Source: an uncultured Desulfobacter sp. (GTDB lineage: Bacteria; Desulfobacterota; Desulfobacteria; Desulfobacterales; Desulfobacteraceae). From it: a stretch of 64,000 bases of DNA. This document shows positions 8,988 to 18,930 of the stretch, in pieces. The translations under genes were made by a program, and so were the position numbers. The first letter of the stretch is position 1. Each line of letters begins with the position of its first letter. The DNA lies in NCBI RefSeq assembly GCF_963666145.1, contig NZ_OY762614.1, positions 2,466,001 to 2,530,000 on the forward strand, in the 5' to 3' direction. The notes below the pieces were generated by a model. That model made no database searches, was not told the DNA's origin, and was given only the letters and a program-made list of their open reading frames with translations.

Positions 8988-9012
8988 TTCAATTACATTT
9001 CAAACCGGATGC
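8968..9012. repeat. Perfect 22-base inverted repeat over the receptor stop codon
   Basis: Bases 8968-8989 are the exact reverse complement of 8991-9012, with a single C at 8990 as the centre. The left arm encodes the last residues of the receptor and its stop (TAA at 8985-8987). It lies just before a conventional terminator. The decayed second copy of the receptor 3' end (19797 onward) lacks the right arm, so the palindrome appears to have formed in this copy only. Confidence 0.8.
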
Positions 9013-9023
9013 TGTTACATTTA

Positions 9024-9061
9024 AGGCACACTATCTTCCAGATGGTGTGCCTGTTTTATTT
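9024..9061 (+). terminator. Rho-independent terminator of the uptake operon
   Basis: The arms AGGCACAC (9024-9031) and GTGTGCCT (9045-9052) pair perfectly and are followed by GTTTTATTT. It closes the uptake operon 36 bases after the receptor stop. A recognisable copy of the same hairpin occurs at 19855-19884. Confidence 0.8.
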
Positions 9062-9227
9062 ACAAATTCCGGGGACACAAAACGAAAATATCAGAACACC
9101 AATTTTGTTAATTTGGTCTCGTCCACTGAATTACTCACCATCCCTGCCTACACGGATTAAGCCTGTTTATAATTTTTTAATTCCATGCAAGCTATAGTAT
9201 TTTCTACCCAATAATTTCATTTTTTCT

Positions 9228-9257
9228 TTGACCGTCCCCATCACTTTGATCTATAAC
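9228..9257 (+). promoter_or_regulatory. Candidate sigma-70-type promoter of the Rhs gene
   Basis: TTGACC (9228-9233) and TATAAC (9252-9257) are separated by 18 bases, about 85 bases before the Rhs start codon. Apart from this promoter and the ribosome site at 9331-9336, the stretch 9062-9340 shows no gene; a 62-codon open frame at 9009-9197 overlaps the terminator and has no support. Confidence 0.5.
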
Positions 9258-9340
9258 ACAAACTATCGTTGTTTCCGCCTCAATAGTTTCTCCCGTTAAA
9301 TTCAAAAAAATATTTTGATGGCAAGCCCCAAGGAGAGATC

Positions 9341-12300
9341 ATGGAAAAAAAGATCTATGCGTCAATCGCTTTTATTATGCTGGTATTGCCATGCTTTGTT
9401 TATGCGCAGGCATTATACGGACCAGCCATTTTTTCTGCAGACGCAAAAAGCATTATCTCAAATAATTATCATCACTTATCACTAAATAAGATTCAATTAA
9501 GCTCAACTTACAGCACAGGAAGAATCATTTTCCGGAAACAAACCAGCAGTGAGTTTAAATGGGGATTCGCCATATTTAATTTCCAGGTCATCCCGTTAAA
9601 ACAATTTTTAACGGGTACAGGGGAGACCCTTGAAATTTCTGCCAAACTGAAGAAGACCAACCGTTTAACACTCTATTTTGTCGGGAAAAAAAATGCAGCG
9701 ATATCCCTTGAACTTGATGACGGTACAAGTGCTTCCCAGCCTGAAATCCTGTCTTTCACTGCAGACCCGGAAACCATTGAAACAAGGCAAAGCACCGAAT
9801 TGTCATGGGACGTGGAAAATGCAGATACCATCTCCATTGACAACGGCATCGGCACGATAGATGCGTCAGGTTCCATGACTGTTTCCCCAACCCAATCCCT
9901 CACCTATACCCTGACGGCACATGGAGATGGCCAGGAGGTATCGGCCAGTGTATCTGTGACCGTCAACACCCCTGTCCCAACGGTATCCATCAGTGTCTCC
10001 CCCGAGTCCATTACCAATGGAAACACTGCGATCCTTTCCTGGAGTTCGGAAAACGCCTCATCCTGCACGATTTCGCCGGACATAGGCGATGTGACATTAA
10101 ACGGAAGCACTGAAGTTTCCCCAAAAAACTCCACAACCTATATGATTTCAGCCCAGGGACTGAACGGCGATACCGTCACGGCGTCTGCGGTCCTGTCAGT
10201 ATTAGGGCCCCCTGAACTCAGCGTGTCCAGTGAACGGCTCTCCATCTCAAAAGGCGAGTCCGCCCAGCTTGCCTGGACCGTTGAGGATGCAGAACTGGTT
10301 CATGTTGACCAGGGCGTGGGCAAGGTTTCCGGAACCACAGCTTTGGTAACCCCGGACAACACCACCATTTACACCATTACGGCCACAAACAGCCACGGTA
10401 CCACCAGCAAGACCGTAACGGTTAAGGTTCTGTCCACACCCCAAAGCCTGGCGGAAGGTTCTTTCGGCAAAGAGTACGAAGATCTTATACCGGAAGACGC
10501 AACCCTTGATGAATATGAGTCCCAAAGGCTTGCCATCCTCACCGGACTGGTCACGGATGGATCCGGATCGCCTTTGTCCGGTGTCACAGTGATGGTGTTT
10601 GAACACCCTGAATACGGCTCTGCCGTTACAGATGATGAAGGCCGGTTCGCCATTCCCGCCGAGGGCGGGCAGGACATGATCATTGCCTATACCAAACAAG
10701 GGCGAATTCCCGTTCACAGACAGGCATATGTCCCTTGGAACGACTTTGCGGTTTTTGACACGATCCAGATGATAGAGACGGATACGGTCTCCACAACAAT
10801 TTCTTTTGACGGTAACTCAGGAACCGTGTTTACACACCGATCCACCCCTGTAACCGATGAATTCGGCACCCGGGCCGTGACCCTGGTAACAACCGGTGAC
10901 AATAAGGCATTTATCACGGACGAAAACGGAGATGATGTAACCGAACTGGAACGTATTGAGGTTAGAACTACGGAATACCCCACTCCGGAATCCATGCCTG
11001 CGGTTCTTCCTCCGACCTCTGCCTTTACCTTTTGCGCGGAACTTGCCGTGGACGGGGTGCAGCGGGTAAGATTTGCCAATCCATTCACCGTATTTGTCGA
11101 TAATTTCCTGGGATTTGATGTGGGGTTGATCGTACCGGTTGGCTATTACGATATGGATTTGGGGTATTGGGTACCAAAAGAAAACGCCAAAGTAGTCAAG
11201 CTTTTGGACACAAACGGGGACGGGGTGGTAGATGCGCTGGATGCCGATGGAGACGATCTTGCAGATGACCTGAATGGAGACGGGTCTGTGGCTGATGAAG
11301 CCACAGGTCTTGGGGACCCGGATTACTATGAACCCGGGAATACCATGTGGCGGTTCCAGGCAGAGCATTTCTCTCCATGGGACTGTAATGATCCGGTATA
11401 TTACCCACCCGGGGCCATCTCCCCCAATCCAACCGCACCGACCGTCCTGGATAACCAAAAATCCGAAGGCAACGATTGCAAGAACATCATAAACTCGTAT
11501 GTTGAAGAACGCAGCAGACTTTTCCATGAAACGATTCCCATTCCGGATACAGACCTGTCCCTTCACTATTCAACAGCAAATCTGCCCGGCGGGACAGACG
11601 TCAATATCCCACTTTCCGGAGAGACTGTTCCTGATAATCTTATAGGAATTGAACTGGTTGTCATCATTGCCGGGAAAAAATATAAATACGCCTTTGATCC
11701 GCTGCCGAATCTAAACTATCTGTTCACATGGGATGGGCTTGACTGGCGTGGTGTCCAAGTTGCTGTGCCAAGCTTACTGTCGGTGACAATTAACTTTTTA
11801 TACCAGGGCTATTACGGTTCTTCATATAACGATTTTATAGACTGGTTTGGTAAATATCCTGACGGGCTGTCCTCTATAATAAAATCAAGGCTTAATGTAA
11901 AAAAAACATTGAACTATAATCTTACAATGGTACCCCGAAACGGCCGGCATAAAGGCCAAATAGCCAATGGCTGGACTCTGTCCCGGTATCACTTTTTAAA
12001 CCCTGTTGATCCCACGGTGCTCATCAAGGGAGACGGGGAAAAATCCACCATCCTGGATACGGATTATAAATATTTACGGATAGATCAATGCAATATGATG
12101 GAAAAGGTCGGGGGAACAGAGAATTCGGGATTTTCTGGTGATAACGGGCCGGCAACTGAAGCAGATTTTGAATGGCCCCAGGGGATTGCGGTGGATGGTT
12201 CCGGCAATCTTTATATTGCAGATACCGCAAATATGAGAATCAGAAAAATAGACACCCAGGGCATTGTCACCACCATTGCAGGCAACGGGAATTACCAGGA

Positions 12301-15300
12301 TGGCACCACGCCGGTGGATGGATTGCCGGCAACTGATATTCCCTTGAAAAGTCCAACAGATATAACCGCAGACAATAATGGTAACCTCTTCTTTGTGGAT
12401 GCCGAGCCTGAAACCGGCGGGCGGGTCCTTAAAATTGATAAAAACGGTATTATATCCACCGTGGTTGGAGAAGATGCAACGGTTTACGGCATTGCCGCAG
12501 ACGGGTACGGAAATCTATTTATTGCAGAACCATATGAGAAACGAATACGTATGGTGGACCCAACAGGTAAAATTACCTTGGTTGCCGGATCCGGGTACAG
12601 CGGATATTCCGGGGACGGCGGAAATGCCATGCAAGCGAGATTTGTCTGGCCTGTCGGGGTGGCTGTGGACAACTCGGGGAACCTGTACATTGCGGATAAA
12701 AGCGCCCATGTCATACGCAGAGTCGATGTGAGTGGAGTGATTACCACCGTTGCGGGAACCGGGAAGTATGGTTATTCCGGAGACGGCGAACAGGCCACCA
12801 CGGCACAACTCACTTCTCCGGAGAAAATAGCACTGGATGTCCAGGGAAATCTTTATATACTAAACGCCATGCGCATTCGCAAAATTAACACCAGCGGAGT
12901 TATTAAGACAATAACCGGAGATGGTGGAACCACGCAGTCTGTGGAGGGCGCGTCTGCCATTGAGCCGGATTTAATAAATGGCTTTTCAAATCTGGCAATT
13001 GACGATTCCGGGAATATATACACAGTGCTGGGTGGCCGAAATATCATCACAAAGATTGGGCCCCTGGTGCCCTATTTTAACGTTGAATCAGAAAAAAATC
13101 GTGTTTATGCGGAGTCCAACGGATATGGGCATATTTTCGATTCGACTGGGCGTCATATTAAGACCATTGACCTTGAGACCGGTGCAACCTTGTACACCTT
13201 TAAATATCAAACTTCATCCTTCACTCTTGAGGCTGTCATTGATGCCTTTTCCAATGAAACTACCATATTGAAAGAGTCTTCAACTGCGGAAGCTATTATC
13301 TCGCCGGAAGGTCTTAGAACAGTGCTTGATATTTCCAACGGTAATTTAAACCGAATTACCTTTCCTGACGGAACTTGCTATGATTTTGAGTATGATGATA
13401 ACGGAGACATGGAAACGGAGACGGATCCTGAAGGAAATCAATTCTTTCACATATTTTCCGACAGCGGGAAAATTACCGATATTAAAGATGAAAACGGCGG
13501 ACACTGGAACTATGAACAAAAATATAAAGCAGATTGTTCTGTCCTGACCAGGGTAACAACCGGTGAGGGTAACCAAAGGGAATATACGGATTTCACAGAT
13601 CCAACAGGCATCTTTACTTCAACCATCACCAATACAGCCGGTGGCCAGACCTTTTATTCTTCATCCGGTTTAACAGGCGAAAAAACAAATGCCTGCGGCC
13701 TGCAAACCAACTTTGAATACGGCATAGACCCCAGGTTCAAATATAAATATCTGGCCCAGGTTACGGAAACCACTCCGTCAGGCCTGACCCGGACCCAAAA
13801 TGTAAAACGAGTTTATACAGATCCTGAAACAACCGGGACCAACATCGTACAGGAAACAAGAGAAGTTAACGGTAATACCACCACAATTGAAAACAATACG
13901 CTGGAAAATTGCAGAACCATCACCAGCCCGGAAGGCAGGACAGTCCAAACCCTGTACAATCCGAACACCCTGCTGACCGAACAAGTCAGCATCCCGGAGC
14001 TTTTAGCCTCAACGTTTGAATATGATACCAAAGGGCGTCTGACAACATCGGCCACCGGTGACCGGACCTTCAGGTATACCTATGACAGCAACGGGTTCGT
14101 TGACACCGTCACTGATCCCAACGGAAACACAAGAACCTTCACCCACGATGAAAACGGCAGAACAACCCGGATACAAAGGTCTGACAGTACGGACATCTAC
14201 TTTTCCTACGATGCCAACGACAATGTCACCATCCTGACAACACCCTCTTCTGTTGACCACGCTTTTAACTACAACAAAGTAAACTTGACGTCCGGGTATA
14301 CACCGCCATTGAGCAGCAATTATACCTTTGAATTTGACAAGGACCGGCGGCCCACACGGACTGTGTTCCCCTCGGGCAAAACACTGGAAAACATCTATGA
14401 ATCCGGCCTGGACCGCCTGGCGTCAATCCAGACTCCCGAAGGGCTGATAACCTTTACCTACCTGTGCGGTGCCAAGATCGGATCCGTGTCCATGAATGAA
14501 GAGTCCCTGACCTATGAATACGACGCGGGCCTGGTCACATCCCAGACCATAGAAGGTACCCTGAAGCAAACCCTGTCCTGGTCCTATAATGACGATTTCA
14601 GGGTGGCCCGCATGACTTATGCCGGAACAAGCGTTGACTACGGATATGACAACGACGGTCTTTTGACCCTGTCCGGGAATTTTACCATTACCCGCAACAG
14701 CGGCAACGGCCTGCCCGAATCCGTAACAAACGGCAGATTAAATGTCGCCGGAACATTTAACGGTTATGGCGAAGTCTCATCCCAGGGTACAACAGTAAAC
14801 GGATCATCCCTGCTCTCATACACCCTTGAGCGGGACAACACCGGCAGGATCACCCGGAAGACAGAGACCCTTGCCGGCACCACCGCGGTTTTTAACTACA
14901 CCTATGATACCATGGGGCGGTTGCTGACCGTGACAAAAGACGGCAGCCTGGTTGAAGATTACCAGTACAATGCCAACGGCGCCAGGATATCGGAGACCAA
15001 CACCCTGCGGGATATTACAAACAGGACCTTTGAATACACCGCAGAAGACCACCTGGTCAGGGCAGAAACAACCACATACACCCATGATGCCGACGGGTTT
15101 CTGACAAGCAAAACCGATGAAAAGGGTGTAACGGCCTACACCTACGCTATCCGGGGAGAGTTGCTCAATGTTACACTGCCCAACGGAGATGACATTGAAT
15201 ATGTTCACGATCCCCTGGGCCGGCGCATTGCCAAGAAAATCAACGGCACTACCACGGAGAAATACCTCTGGCAGGGCCTGACCCGGCTTCTGGCTGTCTA

Positions 15301-16000
15301 TGACGGCACCGGTAGCCTGGTCATGCGCTTTGCTTACGCAGACGGTAGGCTGCCCGTTGCCATGACCAGGAACGGTGCAACCTATTACCCGGCATTTGAC
15401 CAGGCCGGAACCCTTAAGGCGGTTACAGATGCTTCCGACAACGTGGTAAAGCAGATGGAGTACGATACCTTCGGAAATGTGATCAATGATACCGCCCCTG
15501 AATTTACCGTGCCCTTTGGCTTTGCCGGCGGGCTCTATGATCCCGATACCGGGCTTGTCCGGTTCGGATTCAGGGATTATGATCCTGATACCGGGCGCTG
15601 GACTGCCAAAGATCCTATTTTCTTTGCCGGCGGGGATACTGATCTTTATGGGTATGTCTTAAATGATCCGGTGAATTTTATTGATCCTTGGGGGTTGAAA
15701 AAATGGCATGCTCCTGACGGTACCCATACGGTAGGTAGATCAGGAACACCTGTTCCTACGGGAGGCGGAATAGGTACATTTATTGAGAACAATGTTGCCA
15801 GTGGATATACTTTTGGTGAAACCCATGATAGCTGGGTTGAATATCTTACAGACCAAGGTTACCCAGATGCACTTGTAAATATCCCTACAATGCCAGCGGC
15901 TTATTTTTGGTCTATTTCTAAGGATAATGCAGAATTACCTTCAGATCAGCGGCCCAAGTTATTTCCCATAATAGAAATCAAGTTTGACCTATGCAAATAA
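9341..16000 (+). CDS. Giant secreted Rhs/YD-repeat protein with NHL repeats and a variable C-terminal tip
   Basis: A 2219-residue protein starting at an ATG with AGGAGAG just upstream. A Sec signal peptide (cleavage near VYA-Q) is followed by several Ig-like beta-sandwich repeats (about 130-365) and a carboxypeptidase-regulatory-like segment (about 396-460). Next come NHL-type propeller repeats with GIAVDGSGNLYIADT motifs (about 920-1240), YD repeats (about 1340-2050) and the Rhs core ending GFRDYDPDTGRWTAKDP. The DPWGL boundary is at 2115-2119, and the last 100 residues form the polymorphic tip. The tip contains GTPV, GYTFG, a His-Asp pair and VNIPTMPA. In Rhs proteins such tips are usually toxins delivered to neighbours. 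This tip matches no toxin I know, so toxicity is inference. The next gene overlaps it by ten bases. Confidence 0.9.
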   Translation: MEKKIYASIAFIMLVLPCFVYAQALYGPAIFSADAKSIISNNYHHLSLNKIQLSSTYSTGRIIFRKQTSSEFKWGFAIFNFQVIPLKQFLTGTGETLEISAKLKKTNRLTLYFVGKKNAAISLELDDGTSASQPEILSFTADPETIETRQSTELSWDVENADTISIDNGIGTIDASGSMTVSPTQSLTYTLTAHGDGQEVSASVSVTVNTPVPTVSISVSPESITNGNTAILSWSSENASSCTISPDIGDVTLNGSTEVSPKNSTTYMISAQGLNGDTVTASAVLSVLGPPELSVSSERLSISKGESAQLAWTVEDAELVHVDQGVGKVSGTTALVTPDNTTIYTITATNSHGTTSKTVTVKVLSTPQSLAEGSFGKEYEDLIPEDATLDEYESQRLAILTGLVTDGSGSPLSGVTVMVFEHPEYGSAVTDDEGRFAIPAEGGQDMIIAYTKQGRIPVHRQAYVPWNDFAVFDTIQMIETDTVSTTISFDGNSGTVFTHRSTPVTDEFGTRAVTLVTTGDNKAFITDENGDDVTELERIEVRTTEYPTPESMPAVLPPTSAFTFCAELAVDGVQRVRFANPFTVFVDNFLGFDVGLIVPVGYYDMDLGYWVPKENAKVVKLLDTNGDGVVDALDADGDDLADDLNGDGSVADEATGLGDPDYYEPGNTMWRFQAEHFSPWDCNDPVYYPPGAISPNPTAPTVLDNQKSEGNDCKNIINSYVEERSRLFHETIPIPDTDLSLHYSTANLPGGTDVNIPLSGETVPDNLIGIELVVIIAGKKYKYAFDPLPNLNYLFTWDGLDWRGVQVAVPSLLSVTINFLYQGYYGSSYNDFIDWFGKYPDGLSSIIKSRLNVKKTLNYNLTMVPRNGRHKGQIANGWTLSRYHFLNPVDPTVLIKGDGEKSTILDTDYKYLRIDQCNMMEKVGGTENSGFSGDNGPATEADFEWPQGIAVDGSGNLYIADTANMRIRKIDTQGIVTTIAGNGNYQDGTTPVDGLPATDIPLKSPTDITADNNGNLFFVDAEPETGGRVLKIDKNGIISTVVGEDATVYGIAADGYGNLFIAEPYEKRIRMVDPTGKITLVAGSGYSGYSGDGGNAMQARFVWPVGVAVDNSGNLYIADKSAHVIRRVDVSGVITTVAGTGKYGYSGDGEQATTAQLTSPEKIALDVQGNLYILNAMRIRKINTSGVIKTITGDGGTTQSVEGASAIEPDLINGFSNLAIDDSGNIYTVLGGRNIITKIGPLVPYFNVESEKNRVYAESNGYGHIFDSTGRHIKTIDLETGATLYTFKYQTSSFTLEAVIDAFSNETTILKESSTAEAIISPEGLRTVLDISNGNLNRITFPDGTCYDFEYDDNGDMETETDPEGNQFFHIFSDSGKITDIKDENGGHWNYEQKYKADCSVLTRVTTGEGNQREYTDFTDPTGIFTSTITNTAGGQTFYSSSGLTGEKTNACGLQTNFEYGIDPRFKYKYLAQVTETTPSGLTRTQNVKRVYTDPETTGTNIVQETREVNGNTTTIENNTLENCRTITSPEGRTVQTLYNPNTLLTEQVSIPELLASTFEYDTKGRLTTSATGDRTFRYTYDSNGFVDTVTDPNGNTRTFTHDENGRTTRIQRSDSTDIYFSYDANDNVTILTTPSSVDHAFNYNKVNLTSGYTPPLSSNYTFEFDKDRRPTRTVFPSGKTLENIYESGLDRLASIQTPEGLITFTYLCGAKIGSVSMNEESLTYEYDAGLVTSQTIEGTLKQTLSWSYNDDFRVARMTYAGTSVDYGYDNDGLLTLSGNFTITRNSGNGLPESVTNGRLNVAGTFNGYGEVSSQGTTVNGSSLLSYTLERDNTGRITRKTETLAGTTAVFNYTYDTMGRLLTVTKDGSLVEDYQYNANGARISETNTLRDITNRTFEYTAEDHLVRAETTTYTHDADGFLTSKTDEKGVTAYTYAIRGELLNVTLPNGDDIEYVHDPLGRRIAKKINGTTTEKYLWQGLTRLLAVYDGTGSLVMRFAYADGRLPVAMTRNGATYYPAFDQAGTLKAVTDASDNVVKQMEYDTFGNVINDTAPEFTVPFGFAGGLYDPDTGLVRFGFRDYDPDTGRWTAKDPIFFAGGDTDLYGYVLNDPVNFIDPWGLKKWHAPDGTHTVGRSGTPVPTGGGIGTFIENNVASGYTFGETHDSWVEYLTDQGYPDALVNIPTMPAAYFWSISKDNAELPSDQRPKLFPIIEIKFDLCK

Positions 16001-16578
16001 TAAAAAATTTTCTGATATATATATTTGTCATCGTCATCATAACATTGACGACCAGTTGTGGCCCATTAGAATCAAATGGTTTAAATTCAGGGATTTTAAA
16101 TACTGGTGGGACTGACAATCCACGAGAACTTATTGGTATTGCGTATAATAGGATCTACAAATCAAATAGGATTATAGGAGCACGAAATGTATTAAAAAGA
16201 GCAATAGAACAATCAAAAAAGAATAATGATTTTTATGCATTAGCAGTAAGTTATAATATGATGGGATACACTTTCTTTTTAAAAGAAAAATCCCCTAATC
16301 AAGCGGAATACTATTGTCAGAAAGCTCTAATAATAACTGAAGAAAACGAATTGAAATGTGAACAGATTCATTCTTATATTGGATTGGCGCTATATAGTAA
16401 GTTAAGAGATGATATCGCTTTTGCCTGTAGCTACGAAAAGAAAGCGAATATTTTATTCAAAAAAATAATAAACTCAAGTGAAGGCGTAAATGTTTGTGAG
16501 GGAGGGCAAAGAAGCATTAGTATCGTATCTAAAAGGTTATCGTCTTTAAAACTATATTTAAATTGCGGGACTCCTTAA
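15991..16578 (+). CDS. Putative lipoprotein with TPR-like helices, candidate partner of the Rhs tip
   Basis: A 195-residue product with an N-terminal hydrophobic segment and lipobox-like cysteine (TLTTSCGP). It continues with alpha-helical, TPR-like segments (NRIYKSNRIIGARNVLKRA, YNMMGYTFFLKEKSPNQAEYY). The start lies inside the Rhs gene (overlap of ten bases), where immunity genes of Rhs tips usually sit. Base composition drops to AT-rich relative to the Rhs body, a sign of recent acquisition. It may be an envelope immunity protein, or simply an uncharacterised TPR lipoprotein; no immunity family was recognised. Confidence 0.6.
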   Translation: MQIIKNFLIYIFVIVIITLTTSCGPLESNGLNSGILNTGGTDNPRELIGIAYNRIYKSNRIIGARNVLKRAIEQSKKNNDFYALAVSYNMMGYTFFLKEKSPNQAEYYCQKALIITEENELKCEQIHSYIGLALYSKLRDDIAFACSYEKKANILFKKIINSSEGVNVCEGGQRSISIVSKRLSSLKLYLNCGTP

Positions 16579-16699
16579 GGGTACACGCGCGAAGAATTTT
16601 TTGAGATTCGTGGGGCAGGCATTAGAAGATTTTGCTAAAAACATGGCAAACAATTTTCTTGAATCTTTTGAAGATGAAAGTGGAGACTCTTACAAGTAA
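16577..16699 (+). other. Coding-like scrap of about 40 codons between Rhs cassettes
   Basis: A frame open through 16577-16696 and ending TAA at 16697-16699 encodes a helical, acidic tail (FVGQALEDFAKNMANNFLES). It has no start codon with a ribosome site and is in a different frame from the preceding lipoprotein gene. It looks like the 3' end of a lost cassette gene, as expected in an Rhs tip-displacement region. From 16700 to 17060 I see no supported gene; the 64-codon frame at 16845 has no ribosome site and no recognisable content. Confidence 0.3.
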
Positions 16700-17066
16700 A
16701 CTCGTTCTTAAACAATCTTGGGTAAAAAATGCAGTCTGAAAATCCCACGTGCAGACGTTGAAAAGAATGAGCTATAGTTACGGAAAACACTTATAAATTT
16801 CACCACGATGTAGGAACCTGACAAAGCAGACGGTATCCTCTTCAATGAGGATTCAATTTATTACCTATTATGTTTTGAAATATAAAAGGGAAAATAAAGT
16901 TTCATCTTTCATAACGGTATCTGCTTCCATTATTATCAAAGTGAATCCAACAGCCTTAGAGGAGAAGATCAGACTGGGGCTCGAATCTGCCAGACTAACA
17001 AAAAAACCAAGATTCTATAATATTATCAACATCAACTGACGTAAAGAAAAGTGATGATGCGAATTC

Positions 17067-17088
17067 GGGGGGGGGGGGGGGGGGGGGG
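17067..17088. repeat. Run of 22 consecutive G
   Basis: A pure homopolymer of 22 G follows GAATTC (17061-17066) and is followed by AACGAGATACTTAATT. It lies 35 bases before the orphan Rhs tip. It may be a slipped-strand hot spot or a sequencing/assembly artefact. The GAATTCGGGG beginning is shared with the tandem element at 19442-19477, so a dispersed repeat with an expanded G tract is also possible. Confidence 0.7.
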
Positions 17089-17123
17089 AACGAGATACTT
17101 AATTTTGTAAATAATTTTAGCAT

Positions 17124-17456
17124 GCTTATGCCCTAAATGATCCGGTTAATTTGATAGATCCTTTGGGATTATATTATTACCGGCAGAGTTGGCAGAAACC
17201 TGGTGTTGTTGGAAGGCGAGGTACTCCTGTTGAACCACAAGGTTTTATTAGTGAGTTTATTGAGCAGTATGTGTGGGCAGGTTATACATTTGGGCAACTA
17301 CATGATGCTTATGTAGATGCAGCAACCAAAAGGGGAGAGCCGGACTGGAAGGTCAATATTCCTTCAATGCCTGCAATGTACTACATTGCACAATTAATCG
17401 AAGTTCTGAGGGCTTTTGGACATCTTGATCAACCTCAACCATCTTTGTGTGATTAA
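17124..17456 (+). pseudogene. Orphan Rhs C-terminal tip (displaced cassette)
   Basis: The frame from 17124 begins AYALNDPVNLIDPLGL, matching the conserved core boundary of the full-length Rhs protein (YVLNDPVNFIDPWGL). It continues for about 95 residues that share GTPV, FIE, GYTFG, the His-Asp pair and VNIPSMPA with the tip of the 9341-16000 gene. It has no N-terminal body, signal peptide or obvious start, so it is a silent tip of the kind that recombines into full-length rhs genes. The downstream gene starts immediately after its stop (TAA then ATG). Confidence 0.75.
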
Positions 17457-17906
17457 ATGCAGTTAAACTCTTCAATAATTCGTTGTATTATAATTCTCGC
17501 AATGGTTATGATGTCTGCTATTCTATTTTGCCGCCTGAATTACACAGGTGACAAAATAGAACCTGGAGACCAATTTATAATCATCAACCCAGTTTATTTA
17601 GTAGGGGTGTATAAGAATCTTAACAACAGACAACTTAGTAACAAAACCGCTCTCGGGTATTTGGAAGCAAAGCACTCTTATAAAAAAGCGACCGTGGCAT
17701 TTCAAGACGAAGTATCGGTAGGTACAATCATGACCATCATTGCTCCAGCCCCAAGAATTTGGCATCTTTTTTTTCTACCTGATAGATATTTTATCAAATT
17801 AAAACCGGATTTATCACGAGGGCTTGATATTATTATTGAATTGAATCGTGGAATGGAGGGTGATTTAGATGGATTGAATGCTGAAATATTTAACAGAATT
17901 CAATAG
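17457..17906 (+). CDS. Small membrane-anchored protein, candidate partner of the orphan tip
   Basis: A 149-residue protein with one N-terminal membrane segment (CIIILAMVMMSAILFC) and a soluble beta-rich remainder. Its ATG directly abuts the orphan-tip stop codon. It has no similarity to the 195-residue partner of the main Rhs gene, although the two tips are homologous. Position and size suggest an immunity-type protein; no known domain was seen. The region is AT-rich. Confidence 0.55.
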   Translation: MQLNSSIIRCIIILAMVMMSAILFCRLNYTGDKIEPGDQFIIINPVYLVGVYKNLNNRQLSNKTALGYLEAKHSYKKATVAFQDEVSVGTIMTIIAPAPRIWHLFFLPDRYFIKLKPDLSRGLDIIIELNRGMEGDLDGLNAEIFNRIQ

Positions 17907-18061
17907 GTCCAGGCAGATGAGGGTAAAGGGTCGTATCCGGGGCCTGGCTCATGTAATCAATTGTAATTATGGCTTATTTTTAAAAACCGCGCCCTATTTC
18001 CATCTAACGTTTCCTGTAAATTTACAAAGCATGACCTGGTCAAGTAAAAGTGGGCACTTTG

Positions 18062-18871
18062 TTAAGCGGCTTTTTCTAAAAACCACAGTTTTTCAAATTC
18101 TTTTGGACTGATATACCCCAAATAGGAATGACGTCTGTTGCAATTGTAAAACATTTCGATGTAATCAATGATGTCTCTCCGGGCTTCTTCTCGGGTCATG
18201 TAGTTTGTAAAAAAGACCCTCTCAGTCTTCAAACTACCGAAAAAGCTCTCTGCCACGGCATTGTCCCAGCAATTCCCTTTCCGGCTCATGCTGCTAACCA
18301 TCCCAAGGGTATTCAACATTTTCTGGAAGTTTTTACTGCAATACTGACTTCCCCTGTCTGAATGAAATAGCAGGCCAGGGGCAGGCATTCGACGCCTGAT
18401 TGCCATGTGCAGGGCATCCATGATCAACTTTGTGGTCATTCGATTACTCAGGGACCAGCCGACAACCCGGCGTGAAAAAAGGTCTATAACGACGGCCAAA
18501 TACAACCACCCTTCGTGGGTCCAAATGTATGTAATGTCAGAGACATAAACCTTGTCCGCTTCGACAACTTCAAACTGTCTGTTCAGTAAATTCGATGCAA
18601 CTGGCAAATTGTGTTTGCTGTCTGTCGTCGCTTTAAATTTCTTTTTCTGCTTGGCGGCAACACCGGCCATTTTCATCAATGACCCAGCTTTGTACCGCCC
18701 GCAAGGACTGCCGGATGCTTTTATCTCTTCTGCAATCCGGCGGGCGCCATAGGTACCCCTTGATGCTTGATGAGCCGCTTTAACAATAGGAATTAGTCTC
18801 TCTACTTCCCTCTGCCTCAATGATTTTTTACATTTACGCCAGGCATAATATCCACTCCGGGATATGAGCAT
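18062..18871 (-). CDS. IS3 transposase OrfB (DDE integrase domain)
   Basis: Reads SRSGYYAW, the HTH_21 region (SRGTYGARRIAEEI) and an rve-type integrase core with Asp in KVYVSDITYIW, Asp in LFHSDRGSQY and Glu in AVAESFFGSLK, the DDE triad. The frame stays open upstream of the listed ATG in the -1 frame relative to orfA, reading through ERNELKYQFVDAERKAYPVA. The functional product is therefore probably the OrfAB fusion made by programmed frameshifting. All catalytic motifs are intact. Confidence 0.9.
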   Translation of the reverse strand: MLISRSGYYAWRKCKKSLRQREVERLIPIVKAAHQASRGTYGARRIAEEIKASGSPCGRYKAGSLMKMAGVAAKQKKKFKATTDSKHNLPVASNLLNRQFEVVEADKVYVSDITYIWTHEGWLYLAVVIDLFSRRVVGWSLSNRMTTKLIMDALHMAIRRRMPAPGLLFHSDRGSQYCSKNFQKMLNTLGMVSSMSRKGNCWDNAVAESFFGSLKTERVFFTNYMTREEARRDIIDYIEMFYNCNRRHSYLGYISPKEFEKLWFLEKAA

Positions 18872-18930
18872 GACAATACATATCAGAGCTACTGGGTAAG
18901 CCTTCCTCTCAGCATCAACGAATTGATACT

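Noticed and set aside
16845..17039. 64-codon open frame in the Rhs region
   Set aside because: No ribosome site and no similarity to neighbouring cassettes.
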